DNA of 64,000 bases, from the NCBI GenBank assembly GCA_019187405.1, contig JABAQZ010000018.1, positions 1 to 64,000 of the forward strand. Reading direction: 5' to 3'. How positions within the stretch are numbered: the first letter of the stretch is position 1; each line of letters begins with the position of its first letter. Position numbers and translations under genes: made by a program. The notes under the pieces are model-generated. The model saw only the letters and a list, made by a program, of their open reading frames with translations, was not told the DNA's origin and searched no databases. Positions 18,592 to 28,682 of the stretch are shown here, piece by piece. Source of the stretch: Ignavibacteria bacterium (GTDB lineage Bacteria; Bacteroidota; Ignavibacteria; Tepidaquicellales; Tepidaquicellaceae).

Positions 18592-19386
18592 ATGAATAAA
18601 TTAAAAATTAACGGAATAAGCGTAATCGATTACGGCGGGAATGGTCTGCCGATTGTTTTCGTACATGCCTTCCCGCTTTGCAGCAGGATGTGGGATAAGC
18701 AGGCAGAGTATTTTAAAAAAAAATACAGAGTAATTGTATTTGATATCAGAGGGCTGGGTTATAGTTATGATCCGGCAGACCTTCCCTTTACAATGGAGGA
18801 TCTCACCGATGATTTTTTTTCTATACTGGACGGACTTAAGCTTGATAAAGTAATTGCCTGCGGATTATCGCTCGGTGGATATATACTGCTTAGAGCGCTG
18901 GTTAGAGATCAAGGAAGATTTTTGTCGGCGATATTGGCTGATACAAAATCAGAAAGCGAAAACAACGACAGTCTTATCGGCAGATATGCAATGATTAAGA
19001 ATCTTAAATCCGGTAAAGATGGTGTCTTTGATGAATTTATCAAAAAACTTATAAGTAAAACAAGTTATGAAAACGAAGGCTTGAAGAGTTTTATCAAAGA
19101 GATGATGAGCTGGATGGATATAAGAGGAATTTGTTCTGCCATACTTGCGATTGCATCAAGAACAAACACCTCGTTTCAGCTGAAAAATATTTCAATACCC
19201 GTTCTTGCAATTGCAGGAAAAGAAGATATCATCACTCCTCCGTTAAATTCAGTTTACATTTGTGAAAACTTGATGAATGCTGAATTTAAATTTATCTCCG
19301 GCGCGGGACATTTGAGCAATATGGAAGCGCCGGATGAATTTAATAAAGCAATTGAAACTTTTTTAAATAAAAATAACCTGTTATAA
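18592..19386 (+). CDS. Alpha/beta-fold hydrolase
   Basis: A 264-residue alpha/beta hydrolase. The oxyanion-region motif 'VHAFPL' is near 24-29, nucleophile Ser93 in the elbow GLSLGG, an Asp near 216 in 'GKEDIITP' and His near 244 in 'GAGHLSNMEAP' complete the triad. No signal peptide is seen. The sequence resembles the 3-oxoadipate enol-lactonase/haloperoxidase-like branch, but there is no aromatic-degradation gene nearby, so the substrate is open. Second gene in the run from 17876. Confidence 0.85.
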   Translation: MNKLKINGISVIDYGGNGLPIVFVHAFPLCSRMWDKQAEYFKKKYRVIVFDIRGLGYSYDPADLPFTMEDLTDDFFSILDGLKLDKVIACGLSLGGYILLRALVRDQGRFLSAILADTKSESENNDSLIGRYAMIKNLKSGKDGVFDEFIKKLISKTSYENEGLKSFIKEMMSWMDIRGICSAILAIASRTNTSFQLKNISIPVLAIAGKEDIITPPLNSVYICENLMNAEFKFISGAGHLSNMEAPDEFNKAIETFLNKNNLL

Positions 19387-19388
19387 TC

Positions 19389-19823
19389 ATGTCAAATTCA
19401 TTAAGCAGTTTTTCTGATTTCGCTGTATTAATAATGCGATTATCAATTGGGATAATTTATATGCTTGTATTCGGTTTAAGAAAACTTACCGGAGGAGTCG
19501 AGCTATGGAAAAAACTGGGAACGGCAATGTCAAAATTCGGAATTAATTTTATGCCTGAAGTCTGGGGATTTATGGCAATGTTTTCAGAATTTTTTGTTCC
19601 AATTTTAATGATTCTTGGTTTTCTGTACAGACCTTCATTATGTTTAATTACATTTACAATGGTAATGGCTTCAATTACTCATCTTTCAAAAATGGATCCT
19701 TGGGGTGATGTGGCTTTCCCGCTTATTATGATGTTTGTATTTATTTCAATGCTTATCATGGGTCCGGGAAAATTCAGCATTGATTTTTACTTAAAGAAAA
19801 AGAAGAAGACAAATGAAGCTTAA
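19389..19823 (+). CDS. DoxX family membrane protein
   Basis: A 144-residue inner-membrane protein with four hydrophobic segments (about 10-28, 55-75, 78-98 and 110-130), matching DoxX/DoxD-like proteins: 'LRLSIGIIYMLVFGLRKLTG' early and 'MPEVWGFMAMFSEFFVPILMILG' centrally. Molecular roles in this family are poorly defined; some affect redox stress. It starts 2 bp after the hydrolase stop, and its 3' end overlaps truA by 11 bp, so the three genes are probably translated together. Confidence 0.85.
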   Translation: MSNSLSSFSDFAVLIMRLSIGIIYMLVFGLRKLTGGVELWKKLGTAMSKFGINFMPEVWGFMAMFSEFFVPILMILGFLYRPSLCLITFTMVMASITHLSKMDPWGDVAFPLIMMFVFISMLIMGPGKFSIDFYLKKKKKTNEA

Positions 19824-20556
19824 GTTTTTGATAGAATATGACGGAACTGGATATTCTGGCTGGCAGATTCAGAAAAATGCCAAATCCATTCAGGGCACGA
19901 TAATTAAGTCAATTGAAAAAGTTTTTTCGGAATCTAAAGGAAACAATGTTATCAAAGACTTTCAAGGCTCGGGAAGGACAGACAGCGGAGTACATGCGCA
20001 TGAACAGGCAGCACATCTTGAATGTGAGACAACAATTCCTCCGCATGTTTTAAAAATTCTGCTCAACAATGAGCTGCCCTCAAGTATTGCAATACTTGAT
20101 ATTGAAAAGGCTGACGACAGATTTCATGCAAGACATTCGGCAAAAGCAAGACAGTATGTTTACAGAATTTCAAAAAGAAAATCTGCTCTTGGGAAAAAAT
20201 ATGTTTGGTGGGTTAAAGACAAACTTGATGTTGAAAAGATGAAAAAGATTACAAATCTGTTCATTGGAATCCGTGATTATAAATCATTTACCGAAAAAAT
20301 TAAGGAAGAAAAATCAACCAAGGTTTATGTGGAAGAGCTTGATCTTTCAGAAGAAACTGATCTAATCCTGATAAGAATCAAAGCTTCACATTTCCTCTGG
20401 AAAATGGTACGTAGAATTACAGGAGTGCTGGTCGAAGCCGGACGGGGAAATATAGGAGAAAAGGAAATTAAGTCATTATTTAAAAATTATTCCGATCTGC
20501 CTGCAAAACTGACAGCGCCTCCGTCAGGCCTTTTCCTCGAAAAAATTTTTTACTGA
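19813..20556 (+). CDS. truA: tRNA pseudouridine synthase A (canonical copy)
   Basis: A 247-residue enzyme that makes pseudouridine at positions 38-40 of tRNA. The catalytic Asp57 sits in GSGRTDSGVHA, close to the classic GRTDxGVHA. 'FLIEYDGTGYSGWQIQ' at the N-terminus, 'FHARHSAKARQYVYRI', and 'FLWKMVRRITGVLVEAGRG' near the C-terminus are all family hallmarks. It overlaps the DoxX gene by 11 bp. A second, divergent truA lies at 48209-48943 in the same window. Confidence 0.95.
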   Translation: MKLKFLIEYDGTGYSGWQIQKNAKSIQGTIIKSIEKVFSESKGNNVIKDFQGSGRTDSGVHAHEQAAHLECETTIPPHVLKILLNNELPSSIAILDIEKADDRFHARHSAKARQYVYRISKRKSALGKKYVWWVKDKLDVEKMKKITNLFIGIRDYKSFTEKIKEEKSTKVYVEELDLSEETDLILIRIKASHFLWKMVRRITGVLVEAGRGNIGEKEIKSLFKNYSDLPAKLTAPPSGLFLEKIFY

Positions 20557-20561
20557 ACTAT

Positions 20562-21488
20562 TTGAAAAAAAGAGTATTTATCACCGGAGCCACGGGATTT
20601 ATCGGAAGAGCGCTTACGGAAAAACTTTGCAGAGATAGCGCTTTCGTCAGAATTTTAACCGGTGATGTAAAGAAGGCTGAAAATATTTTTTTAAATAATC
20701 ATACTATTGAAATATTTGACAAAGATAGAAATTATGATCCTGTTACGGTGTCAATGCTTATGGAAGAATCCGAAGTTGTTATCAATCTTGCCGGAGCCAG
20801 CATTGGTGCAAAGAGATGGAACGAGGATTATAAAGAACTGATTTATACAAGCAGAGTAGGCATGACTAAACTGCTTGTTGATGCAATTAATTTTTGTAAA
20901 AAAAAGCCGGCTTGTTTTATAAATATTTCCGGTACGGGATTTTACGGTTCGGGAAATGATACTGTGCTTAATGAAACTTCACCTGACGGAGATGATTTCC
21001 TTGCATCACTCTGCAAAGACTGGGAAGCAGAAGCTTTAAAAGCTGATTATTACGGCGTGCGGACTGTCATAATGAGGACGGGATTAGTATTGGGAAAAAA
21101 CTCAGAAGCATTGAAGAAACTTTTACTTTCGAATAAATTTTTAATAAGTACATTCCATGGCTCGGGTAAACAATGGATCTCTTGGATTCACATTGCTGAT
21201 CTGATAAATCTTTTCGAATTTACTTTTGAAAATGAATCCTTAACAGGAATTGTAAATGCTGTTTCTCCTGAACCGGTTACAAACAAAGAATTTACGAATT
21301 CGCTTTCAAAATTCAGAAAGACTTTTCTGACATTGCCGATACCCGGATTCATGTTGAAAATATTAGCTGGTGAATTTGCGGAGTATCTGATTACTGGGCA
21401 GCGCGTAATACCCGAAAAAGCATTAAATGCTGGTTTCACTTTCGGATTACCTGATTTAAAATCTGCTCTTGCAGAAATATTGGATTAA
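20562..21488 (+). CDS. TIGR01777 family epimerase (YfcH/SDR39U1-like)
   Basis: A 308-residue atypical SDR. GATGFIG lies at residues 9-15; 'VVINLAGASIGAKRW' and 'FINISGTGFYGS' are distinctive for TIGR01777, as is 'RTGLVLG' followed by 'FHGSGKQWISWIHIADL'. The C-terminal DUF1731-like region is present ('GQRVIPEKALNAGFTF'). Substrate is unknown in the family. The start codon is TTG at 20562, five bases after the truA stop. Confidence 0.92.
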   Translation: MKKRVFITGATGFIGRALTEKLCRDSAFVRILTGDVKKAENIFLNNHTIEIFDKDRNYDPVTVSMLMEESEVVINLAGASIGAKRWNEDYKELIYTSRVGMTKLLVDAINFCKKKPACFINISGTGFYGSGNDTVLNETSPDGDDFLASLCKDWEAEALKADYYGVRTVIMRTGLVLGKNSEALKKLLLSNKFLISTFHGSGKQWISWIHIADLINLFEFTFENESLTGIVNAVSPEPVTNKEFTNSLSKFRKTFLTLPIPGFMLKILAGEFAEYLITGQRVIPEKALNAGFTFGLPDLKSALAEILD

Positions 21489-21492
21489 AAAA

Positions 21493-22530
21493 ATGCATTA
21501 CAATACAGAGTATATATTAAACAGTTTTGCATGGCTTATAAAAGATTGGCTTGATGCGGAGATTGATTCGGTAAAAGAACTCAAAGCTGATGCGTCAGAC
21601 AGAAAGATTTACCGGTTAATATCCGGCAGCAAATCTTTTATAGGAGTCTTTAATGAAAATGTAAAAGAAAACAGAGCATTCATTTATTTCTCAAAGCTGT
21701 TTCATGATTTGAAGCTGAATGTTCCTGAAATTCACTGCGTATCGGCGGATGAAAATTTTTATCTTGAAGAAGATCTCGGCGACACTACTCTATTTGGATT
21801 TTCAATAAATAAAAGTTATTCTGAGTTGACTAAATATTACCGGCAGGCTGTTAAAGATCTGATAGGTTTTCAGCTAAATACAAAAGATCACATTGATTAT
21901 TCATATTGCATTGGCAAAGGCGGATTGGATTCATCAATTATAAATTCCGACTTGAATAAATTTTATAATTATTTTGTAAAAAAATTTCACAAAAAAAAAT
22001 CAGGTAAAATTGAAATCGAATATAATCAAATTACAGAATTGAGTGAAATATTTAGTAATGTGAATGAACAAACAGAAAAAAGTTTTTTTATGTACAGGGA
22101 TTTTCAGCCAAGAAACATTATGCTTAGAAATGAAAAGTTATATTACATTGATTATCAATCAGGCATGAAGGGTCCTCTGCAGTATGACTTAGTATCTTTT
22201 CTTTATTCGGGCAGCGTTTTTCTTAAGGAGGAAGAAAAGGAAGAACTTCTTGATTATTACTTATTGCAAATTTCAAATAAAATAAAATTAGATACTCCAC
22301 AATTCAGAAATACATTTTACTATTATGCGCTGCTTAGGATTTTTCAGGTGCTGGGGAGCTATGGTTATCAGTATGAACAGAAAAATAATAAAAATATGCT
22401 TCTAAAAATGAAGAAGGCGTTGTCTAATCTCGATGAAATGAAGAAAAGTTTTAAAAATAAAAAAGTCAGTGATTTTGTCGAGAGTTTGCTGGCAAATGCA
22501 AATCCAGATAAGAATGTAAATCCATCTTAA
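21493..22530 (+). CDS. Phosphotransferase of the APH family (AmgK-like sugar kinase?)
   Basis: I use the ATG at 21493 (345 residues) instead of an upstream TTG inside the previous gene. The protein has an APH/choline-kinase fold: catalytic-loop block 'MYRDFQPRNIML' with the catalytic Asp, and the metal-binding block 'YYIDYQSGMKGPLQYDLVSFLY'. The usual His before Arg-Asp is Tyr, as in some small-molecule kinases. The 'RDFQxRN ... DYQSGxxGPxxYDL' layout resembles AmgK, the N-acetylmuramate/N-acetylglucosamine 1-kinase of peptidoglycan recycling. AmgK normally pairs with MurU, which is absent here. Ends 5 bp before the convergent exporter operon. Confidence 0.75.
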   Translation: MHYNTEYILNSFAWLIKDWLDAEIDSVKELKADASDRKIYRLISGSKSFIGVFNENVKENRAFIYFSKLFHDLKLNVPEIHCVSADENFYLEEDLGDTTLFGFSINKSYSELTKYYRQAVKDLIGFQLNTKDHIDYSYCIGKGGLDSSIINSDLNKFYNYFVKKFHKKKSGKIEIEYNQITELSEIFSNVNEQTEKSFFMYRDFQPRNIMLRNEKLYYIDYQSGMKGPLQYDLVSFLYSGSVFLKEEEKEELLDYYLLQISNKIKLDTPQFRNTFYYYALLRIFQVLGSYGYQYEQKNNKNMLLKMKKALSNLDEMKKSFKNKKVSDFVESLLANANPDKNVNPS

Positions 22531-22535
22531 AAATT

Positions 22536-23765
22536 TTATTCGTATCTCAAAGCATCTATAGGATTTAGCTTTGATGCTTTGTAAGCCGGGTAAACACCGA
22601 AAACAATTCCAACTACAGAGCATACCACTACGCCGATGATAACCCAGTCATAAGGTATTACTACCGGACTGCTTAAGTAAATTCCAAGAAGATTTCCGGT
22701 GATTAGTCCTAAGAGAATTCCCACGAATCCTCCCAGTTCACATAAAATGATGGCTTCAATTAGAAACTGTGTGAGAACGCTCGAACTTTTCGCGCCGACT
22801 GCTTTTCTTATCCCGATTTCTTTTGTCCTTTCGGTTACCGAAACCAGCATGATGTTCATGATGCCGACACCTGCTGCAAGCATTGCAATGAATGAAATGA
22901 AACCTGCTCCGTACTTAAAATATTTTGTAAAACTGTTTACTTCCGCTATGAGCGATTCATTCGAAAATATTTCAAAGCTGTTGTCTTCTCCGGGTTTGTC
23001 CTTTCTGATGGACCTCATAACGCTGACAATGTTTTCGAGAGTTTCATTATAAGTATCTTTGCTCTCAGCTTGTATGGCAATGTTGAGCGACCTGTTGTTT
23101 GTTCCGTAAACCTGCTGCATTGTAGTTATCGGAATTAAAGCAAAATTATCATTGCTCTGTCCGAATCCTTCTCCCTTTTTCTCAAAAACTCCTATGACTT
23201 CAAATTCATTATTGTCAACCCGCAACTTCTGCCCGAGGGGATTTACATTCCTGAAAATTTTGTCAACAACATCCATGCCGATTACGGCAACTCTCGAGTT
23301 GTTATTCAGATCAGTCTGTGTGATAAATCTTCCGAACTGAACTGCTCGGTTATTGCAGGTCAGATATACAGGCAGTACGCCGCCGATATAATGATTTGGA
23401 TTTGTGGCATCACTTGAACTTTTAAATGTCTTGTTGTAAATATAATCTTCGAGAGATATGTCTTTGTATATAGTAGCTTTTTCTATCAGTCTCAATCCCT
23501 GACTGTATGTAATATCCGGTCTGTTCCTGTATTTGTTTCTGCTTCCCGGTCCGCCGACCTGCATTGCCGGAAATTTTTGAACCTGAAATGTGTTGCTTCC
23601 GAGTTCGCTTAATCCACCTTCAATGCCTGCCTGAAGCGCGTTCAGCAAAGTCATGATGGCTATTATGGAAAACACTCCAATAATGATACCCGACAGTGTC
23701 AACGATGCTCTTAGTTTGTTTGACCTTAAAGTATTGACGGCTATTTTAATTAATTCAGTCAGCAT
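22536..23765 (-). CDS. MacB-like ABC transporter permease (second subunit)
   Basis: A 409-residue inner-membrane permease of the MacB/FtsX type: one N-terminal membrane helix ('LTLSGIIIGVFSIIAIMTLL'), a large periplasmic MacB_PCD domain (about 45-260), and a C-terminal FtsX domain with three helices and the motif '[19 protein letters not shown]'. It has no fused ATPase. It is paralogous to the permease at 23771-24997 (same architecture, '[12 protein letters not shown](V/I)GAK' in both) and lies 5 bp after it. The two presumably form a heterodimer with the ATPase at 24994. Confidence 0.92.
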   Translation of the reverse strand: MLTELIKIAVNTLRSNKLRASLTLSGIIIGVFSIIAIMTLLNALQAGIEGGLSELGSNTFQVQKFPAMQVGGPGSRNKYRNRPDITYSQGLRLIEKATIYKDISLEDYIYNKTFKSSSDATNPNHYIGGVLPVYLTCNNRAVQFGRFITQTDLNNNSRVAVIGMDVVDKIFRNVNPLGQKLRVDNNEFEVIGVFEKKGEGFGQSNDNFALIPITTMQQVYGTNNRSLNIAIQAESKDTYNETLENIVSVMRSIRKDKPGEDNSFEIFSNESLIAEVNSFTKYFKYGAGFISFIAMLAAGVGIMNIMLVSVTERTKEIGIRKAVGAKSSSVLTQFLIEAIILCELGGFVGILLGLITGNLLGIYLSSPVVIPYDWVIIGVVVCSVVGIVFGVYPAYKASKLNPIDALRYE

Positions 23766-23770
23766 GATTT

Positions 23771-24997
23771 TTATTCATATCGTAATGATTCTACAGGATC
23801 CATCTTTGAAGCATTGAAAGCAGGGAAAAATCCGGCAAGTACGCCAAACAACATTGAAACAAATAAGCCAAGTACTATGACCCAGAGAGGCATTGCCGTC
23901 GGCAAAACAAATGCATCAATTATCAGACTTATTGGAAAAGAAATCATTATACCTATTATTCCTCCTATTAGACATATCGTGCATGATTCGATTAAAAACT
24001 GAAATAAAATGGAACGTCTTTTTGCGCCGATTGCTTTTCTAATTCCTATTTCCTTTGTCCGCTCCTTAACCGATACAAACATTATGTTTGCTATTCCTAC
24101 AGAACCAACTATGAGTGACATTGAAGTGATTAATGTTCCAATTATCTTTATTAAAGAAGTAAGATTGTCAAAAGTAGATTTGAATGCTTCCTGCTGATTT
24201 ACGCCGAAGTCATTCTTCTCGCCGAAGGGAACTTTTCTGGCTTTTCGCATAATAGAAATTACTTCTTCCTTGGTTTCATCTATATTTTTTACATCATCTG
24301 CTTTGATATTAATCGATAAGCTTCTCTTTCCACCGTAAAGTTTAAAGAATCTGTCTATTGGTATGATTACTCTGTTGTCAAGACTGAATAATCCGAGTAG
24401 GCTTCCTTGTTTTTCGGCAACTCCAATAACTCTGAATGAGTATGTGCCTATTTTAATTGTCTTGTTAATCGGATCAGTGTTTTCAAAAAATGCATTCTTT
24501 ATTTCTGTTCCTATAATACAAACCGGGTATGCACCTTCCGATTCTTTTCGAGTAAAGAATCTTCCTTCATCAAGATTAAGTCCAAATGTCATTTGATACT
24601 CATAGGTGCTGCCTAATACAAATACATTTTCCAGCACAAGGTCTTGATACTTAAGAGTTTTGCTTGTTCCCGTAGTAGGACACATTACTTCCGAAGTCTG
24701 CGCATTCTTTTTTAAAAAATTGAATTGTCCCATGGTAATGTCTTTTCGGTTTCTGAAAAAAGACCAGTCTTCCTTGCTGAACCATTCGAACTTTTGAACA
24801 TACAAAACATCAGCTCCAACTGCGGAAATACTTTTTTCAAATGCTCTGTTTATGCCTTCGATTGCTGTCTGCATCAGTGTTACCGAAGTTATACCAATAA
24901 CAATTCCCAGCGTGGCAAGAAAAGACCTGAGCTTATTAGCAGTGATTGCTTTCAGCGAAATAACAATACTTTCTTTTATCTCAGTGTAAAAATTCAT
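23771..24997 (-). CDS. MacB-like ABC transporter permease (first subunit)
   Basis: A 408-residue permease with the same layout as its downstream paralogue: N-terminal helix '[22 protein letters not shown]', MacB_PCD periplasmic domain, and C-terminal FtsX domain with '[19 protein letters not shown]'. Its ATG overlaps the ATPase stop by 4 bp, implying coupled translation. With the adaptor and TolC-like genes upstream it makes a tripartite exporter; substrates of such pumps include macrolides, lipopeptides, peptides or toxins, and nothing here selects one. Confidence 0.92.
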   Translation of the reverse strand: MNFYTEIKESIVISLKAITANKLRSFLATLGIVIGITSVTLMQTAIEGINRAFEKSISAVGADVLYVQKFEWFSKEDWSFFRNRKDITMGQFNFLKKNAQTSEVMCPTTGTSKTLKYQDLVLENVFVLGSTYEYQMTFGLNLDEGRFFTRKESEGAYPVCIIGTEIKNAFFENTDPINKTIKIGTYSFRVIGVAEKQGSLLGLFSLDNRVIIPIDRFFKLYGGKRSLSINIKADDVKNIDETKEEVISIMRKARKVPFGEKNDFGVNQQEAFKSTFDNLTSLIKIIGTLITSMSLIVGSVGIANIMFVSVKERTKEIGIRKAIGAKRRSILFQFLIESCTICLIGGIIGIMISFPISLIIDAFVLPTAMPLWVIVLGLFVSMLFGVLAGFFPAFNASKMDPVESLRYE

Positions 24998-25731
24998 TTT
25001 GATAAAGTTGCCGTTTCCTTAAATGAAAAAGCTTTCTGACCTTTCTCGCTGTAAGTATCGCTTTCGATGAGACCGTCGCGTATCTTTACTATCCTGTGTG
25101 CATGTTTGGCAATGTCTTCTTCATGAGTAACAATGACGATTGTGTTTCCTTTCTGATTCAGCTCTTCCATCAACTGCATTATTTCTTCGCCTGTTTTGGA
25201 ATCAAGATTTCCCGTCGGCTCGTCAGCAAGTATTAACGACGGTTTATTCACAAGCGCTCTTGCTATTGCAACTCTCTGTCTTTGTCCTCCTGAAAGTTCA
25301 TTCGGTTTATGCATCATCCTGTCTTCAAGTCCTACATTGTAAAGAGCTTCTTCTGCTCTTTCCAGTCTTTCAGCTTTTGACAGACCACTGTATATCAAAG
25401 GCAATTCGACATTATGAAGAGCATTGCTTCTTGGAAGCAGATTAAATGTCTGAAACACAAAACCGATTTCTCTGTTTCTGATTTCTGCAAGCTCGTCATC
25501 GTCCATTTCGCTGACATTCTTTCCGTTTAAATGATACTCGCCGCTCGATGGTGTATCCAGACATCCGATAATATTCATTAAAGTTGATTTCCCTGAACCC
25601 GATGGTCCCATAATTGCCACGTAATCATTTTTCTTGATATAAGCGCTGACTCCTTTTAATGCATAAAGCTCTTCCATCCCCATGATATAAACCTTTGTAA
25701 TATCTTTCAGCTCGATTAAATTACTGCTCAT
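24994..25731 (-). CDS. ABC transporter ATP-binding protein (MacB/LolD type)
   Basis: A 245-residue ATPase. Walker [10 protein letters not shown] at 42-50, signature LSGGQRQR at 146-153, Walker B LILADEP at 166-172, D-loop and '[20 protein letters not shown]' switch region are all intact. It powers the two permeases encoded downstream. The family includes LolD and the MacB nucleotide-binding domain; adaptor and TolC neighbours favour the export role over lipoprotein release. Confidence 0.95.
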   Translation of the reverse strand: MSSNLIELKDITKVYIMGMEELYALKGVSAYIKKNDYVAIMGPSGSGKSTLMNIIGCLDTPSSGEYHLNGKNVSEMDDDELAEIRNREIGFVFQTFNLLPRSNALHNVELPLIYSGLSKAERLERAEEALYNVGLEDRMMHKPNELSGGQRQRVAIARALVNKPSLILADEPTGNLDSKTGEEIMQLMEELNQKGNTIVIVTHEEDIAKHAHRIVKIRDGLIESDTYSEKGQKAFSFKETATLSK

Positions 25732-25749
25732 GATTTAACTATGTTAATT

Positions 25750-27093
25750 TTAATCTTCTTCGCCATCATTCTTTTTCTTCTTTTTAATTTCATTGTCAAC
25801 TTTAACTTTCGAGCCGTCTTCAAGTTCTTTGTTAATTGCCTTGAAGCTGCCTTTAATAACTTCCTGTCCTTCCTGCACTCCCTCAAGTATCTCAATATAT
25901 GAATCATCGCTTATTCCGGTTTTTACCTCTTCTTTTTTGGCAATTCCGTTATCAACGAAAAACACAATTTCTTTGGGCTTCTGCTTCTTACTCGCTTTCT
26001 CTCCAGACTGAGTCTTAAGGTTTTCGTTTTCTTCATCCGAATTCATGCTCTTCATGTCAAAATCTTCTCTTGTAGTAACGGACTGTATCGGAACTGAAAG
26101 TACGTTTTCTTTTGTCTTAACCATAATATCTACTGTACAACTCATTCCCGGTCTTAATTCAAACTTGTCATTGATTATTCTAATTTTAACAATGAAGTTA
26201 ACTACTTCATCCTGCGTTCCCATGCCGGTTGTCGTTGCAGTATTTGCAATTTCGTAAACATGCCCAATAAAATCTTTATCAGGGAAAGCATCTATTTGTA
26301 TTTTTGCGGAGTCTCCTATTTTAACAAATGTAACGTCGGTTTCTCCTACTTCTACCTGACATTCCATTTTGGTTAAATCGGAAATTGTCATTATGTTTGA
26401 ACCTTGATTGGAAATTGTTCCTAATACTTTTTCGCCTGTTTCATTGTTAAGCTGTGTTACCGTTCCATCAATGGGAGAATAAATAGTAGTCTTCGACAAA
26501 TCATATTTAATCTGAGACATTCCAGTTTTTTGCTGATTGATCTGAGCTATGTTGGAATTTATAATCGCTAAAGTCTGATCGTAGTTATTTTGTGCAATGT
26601 CAAGCTCGCTTTGTGAAGCTAAACCTTTGCTGAACAGTTCTTTTATTCTGTCGAGCTCAAGTTCGAATTTCTTCAGGGTTACTTCATTTGTTTTGAGATT
26701 GCTTTCTGCAACTTCAATAGCCGCTTTTTGCTGCTGTATTTGAGGAGTATATGCTTCTTGTTTTATTTTAACTAACAAATCATTTTTCTTGACAAAATCG
26801 CCTTCTTTAAATGGTAGGGAAATTATCTCACCGCTGATTTCAGCGCTGATGTTGACTTCTGTTTCCGATTGTATCTTACCGGTTGCAGTTACAACCTGTG
26901 TAATATTTCTTTTTTGAATTTTTTCTGTCTGAACCTCAATCAGCGGTTCTTTTTTACCGGAGATTATTACTGCTGCAACTATAAGTACAATCAGTAAAAG
27001 CCCGATGATCCAGAAAAGTTTTTTCCTGCTCTTCTTTTTCTTGTTTTTTATTGGACTTACAGGTTTCTGAATTTGTGCTGAATCCTCTGACAT
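25750..27093 (-). CDS. Periplasmic adaptor (HlyD/MacA-like membrane fusion protein)
   Basis: A 447-residue adaptor. A Lys/Arg-rich cytoplasmic tail is followed by one membrane helix (about 26-47). The barrel-sandwich/lipoyl half-motifs flank a coiled-coil hairpin (about 115-200, 'QQQKAAIEVAESNLKTNEVTLKKFELELDRIKELFSKGL'). The beta-barrel and membrane-proximal domains follow. The C-terminal tail is very rich in Lys and acidic residues. It links the ABC permeases to the TolC-like channel and lies 18 bp before the ATPase gene. Confidence 0.93.
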   Translation of the reverse strand: MSEDSAQIQKPVSPIKNKKKKSRKKLFWIIGLLLIVLIVAAVIISGKKEPLIEVQTEKIQKRNITQVVTATGKIQSETEVNISAEISGEIISLPFKEGDFVKKNDLLVKIKQEAYTPQIQQQKAAIEVAESNLKTNEVTLKKFELELDRIKELFSKGLASQSELDIAQNNYDQTLAIINSNIAQINQQKTGMSQIKYDLSKTTIYSPIDGTVTQLNNETGEKVLGTISNQGSNIMTISDLTKMECQVEVGETDVTFVKIGDSAKIQIDAFPDKDFIGHVYEIANTATTTGMGTQDEVVNFIVKIRIINDKFELRPGMSCTVDIMVKTKENVLSVPIQSVTTREDFDMKSMNSDEENENLKTQSGEKASKKQKPKEIVFFVDNGIAKKEEVKTGISDDSYIEILEGVQEGQEVIKGSFKAINKELEDGSKVKVDNEIKKKKKNDGEED

Positions 27094-27125
27094 TATTTTT
27101 TATAAATTATTTTTTTATTTAAAAA

Positions 27126-28469
27126 TTAATAGTTTAAATCGCCGGAAAAATAATTGAGTCTTTTTTCTGCAAGCAGAAAATCATAATATGCATTAATTCT
27201 TTCTACGAGAAGTGAATTTAGCTTGACGGATGCAGTCTGAATGTCAAGCAATGTACCTGATCCTACTCTGTAACTTTCTTCCGAAAGCAGTTTATCTTGT
27301 TCTGCCGACTTAATATTTCTGTTTAATATTTCGATCTGTTTGAAGGCAGTTTCAAGATCGAGATAAGCTTTTTTCAAATCACTTCTAATCTGCTGCTTGA
27401 GTTGATCAAGATTGTCCTGTTTTTGTCTGATTGAAATTTCAGATGATTGTCTTTTGGTATCGAGACTGAAGCCTTGAAAAATCGGATAGTTAAGAGAAAG
27501 CCCAAATGAAAATGAACGCGAATCAAGTATGTCGTTTACCCTCGATGCGTTGAGATTGTATGAAGCAAAACCGGATATTGTTGGAAAATACTGATTCTTA
27601 CTGTTAATGCTGAGCTGCGTTTCACCGATTTTAATATCCTGCAAATATGATTTATAGTCGTATCTTTTTTGAACAGCTTTTGAAAAAAGCATCTCTGCAT
27701 TTGAATTTATTTCCAGAATGAGTTTCAGATTATCTTCTGAAAGTTCGGCAGCTAATCCGGCATCAGACGGAGTAAAATCTTTGTTCATATCGTCATTCAT
27801 TACCAGCAGAAGATCTACTTTGCTTTTTTTATAATCATTCACGGATCTTTCCAGCAAAAGTTCGTTTTGAGCAACCTGAACATCCTGTCTGTAAACATCT
27901 GCAATAGTCCTCTTGCCTACATTCATAAATTCTTTCACCCTTTCAAGCTGGTCTCTGGAATCTTTCAGATTCGCTTCGTTCACACCGACAATTTTTACTT
28001 TTTTCAGTACGTCAAAATAAACAGAGTTTACTTTGTAAGCTAAGTCATACTTTTCTTTATCCAGATTAATACGTATGTAATTTTCATTTTCGTTCTGAAG
28101 ATCAATCTGTTTGTAATTTGAAAAACCGTCAAAAAGTTTTACCTGTGAGTTTAATCCGAGTCCAAAATTATTTATCCATGAATCCTGCTTGGGAATAATT
28201 ATTGGTACACCGTTTTCATATCTTACTGTTCCTTCCGAAAAGGTATTGTTTCGGCTCCATGATGCATTCATGCTTAAAGAAGGTATGAGACTGCCTACGG
28301 CTGCTTTTGTCGAAAGCTCCTGAATCCGCAAACTGTTTTCGAGGTTTGCAACAACAGTACTGTTTTGAAGCGCTGTCTCAACCGCTTTGTTTAATTCTAA
28401 AATTTCCTGACAGTATGCCTGAAAATTGAACATCATTACAATTGCTGAAAGGATAAAATACTTAATCAT
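27126..28469 (-). CDS. TolC family outer-membrane efflux protein
   Basis: A 447-residue outer-membrane channel. A signal peptide ends near residue 20 (FQAYCQ). Two repeated outer-membrane-efflux halves with long alpha-helices and short beta regions follow ('SLIPSLSMNASWSRNN' and 'QYFPTISGFASYNL'). It is the first gene of the five-gene exporter operon, with 32 bp before the adaptor. The 213 bp upstream has no other gene and must hold the promoter. Confidence 0.93.
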   Translation of the reverse strand: MIKYFILSAIVMMFNFQAYCQEILELNKAVETALQNSTVVANLENSLRIQELSTKAAVGSLIPSLSMNASWSRNNTFSEGTVRYENGVPIIIPKQDSWINNFGLGLNSQVKLFDGFSNYKQIDLQNENENYIRINLDKEKYDLAYKVNSVYFDVLKKVKIVGVNEANLKDSRDQLERVKEFMNVGKRTIADVYRQDVQVAQNELLLERSVNDYKKSKVDLLLVMNDDMNKDFTPSDAGLAAELSEDNLKLILEINSNAEMLFSKAVQKRYDYKSYLQDIKIGETQLSINSKNQYFPTISGFASYNLNASRVNDILDSRSFSFGLSLNYPIFQGFSLDTKRQSSEISIRQKQDNLDQLKQQIRSDLKKAYLDLETAFKQIEILNRNIKSAEQDKLLSEESYRVGSGTLLDIQTASVKLNSLLVERINAYYDFLLAEKRLNYFSGDLNY

Positions 28470-28682
28470 TTAAAGGTTAGTTACTTCTGGAATTAGTTTT
28501 TTAAACGTATGTTAAAATAAGAAGTTTCACTGTTAAGATAAATGAATTTATCATTAATCTGCCTGCAATACTGTTCAATAACATAAAAATAAATATCTAA
28601 ACATTTTTCTAAAAAACTGCCTTTGAATTATTAGATATATTATTCTGACTTAAATATGATTAATAAGGTTTCATTTAATGAG

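Noticed and set aside
21469-21492. TTG start for the APH-family kinase
   Set aside because: It lies inside the previous gene's 3' end; the ATG at 21493 gives a normal N-terminus with a 4-bp gap.
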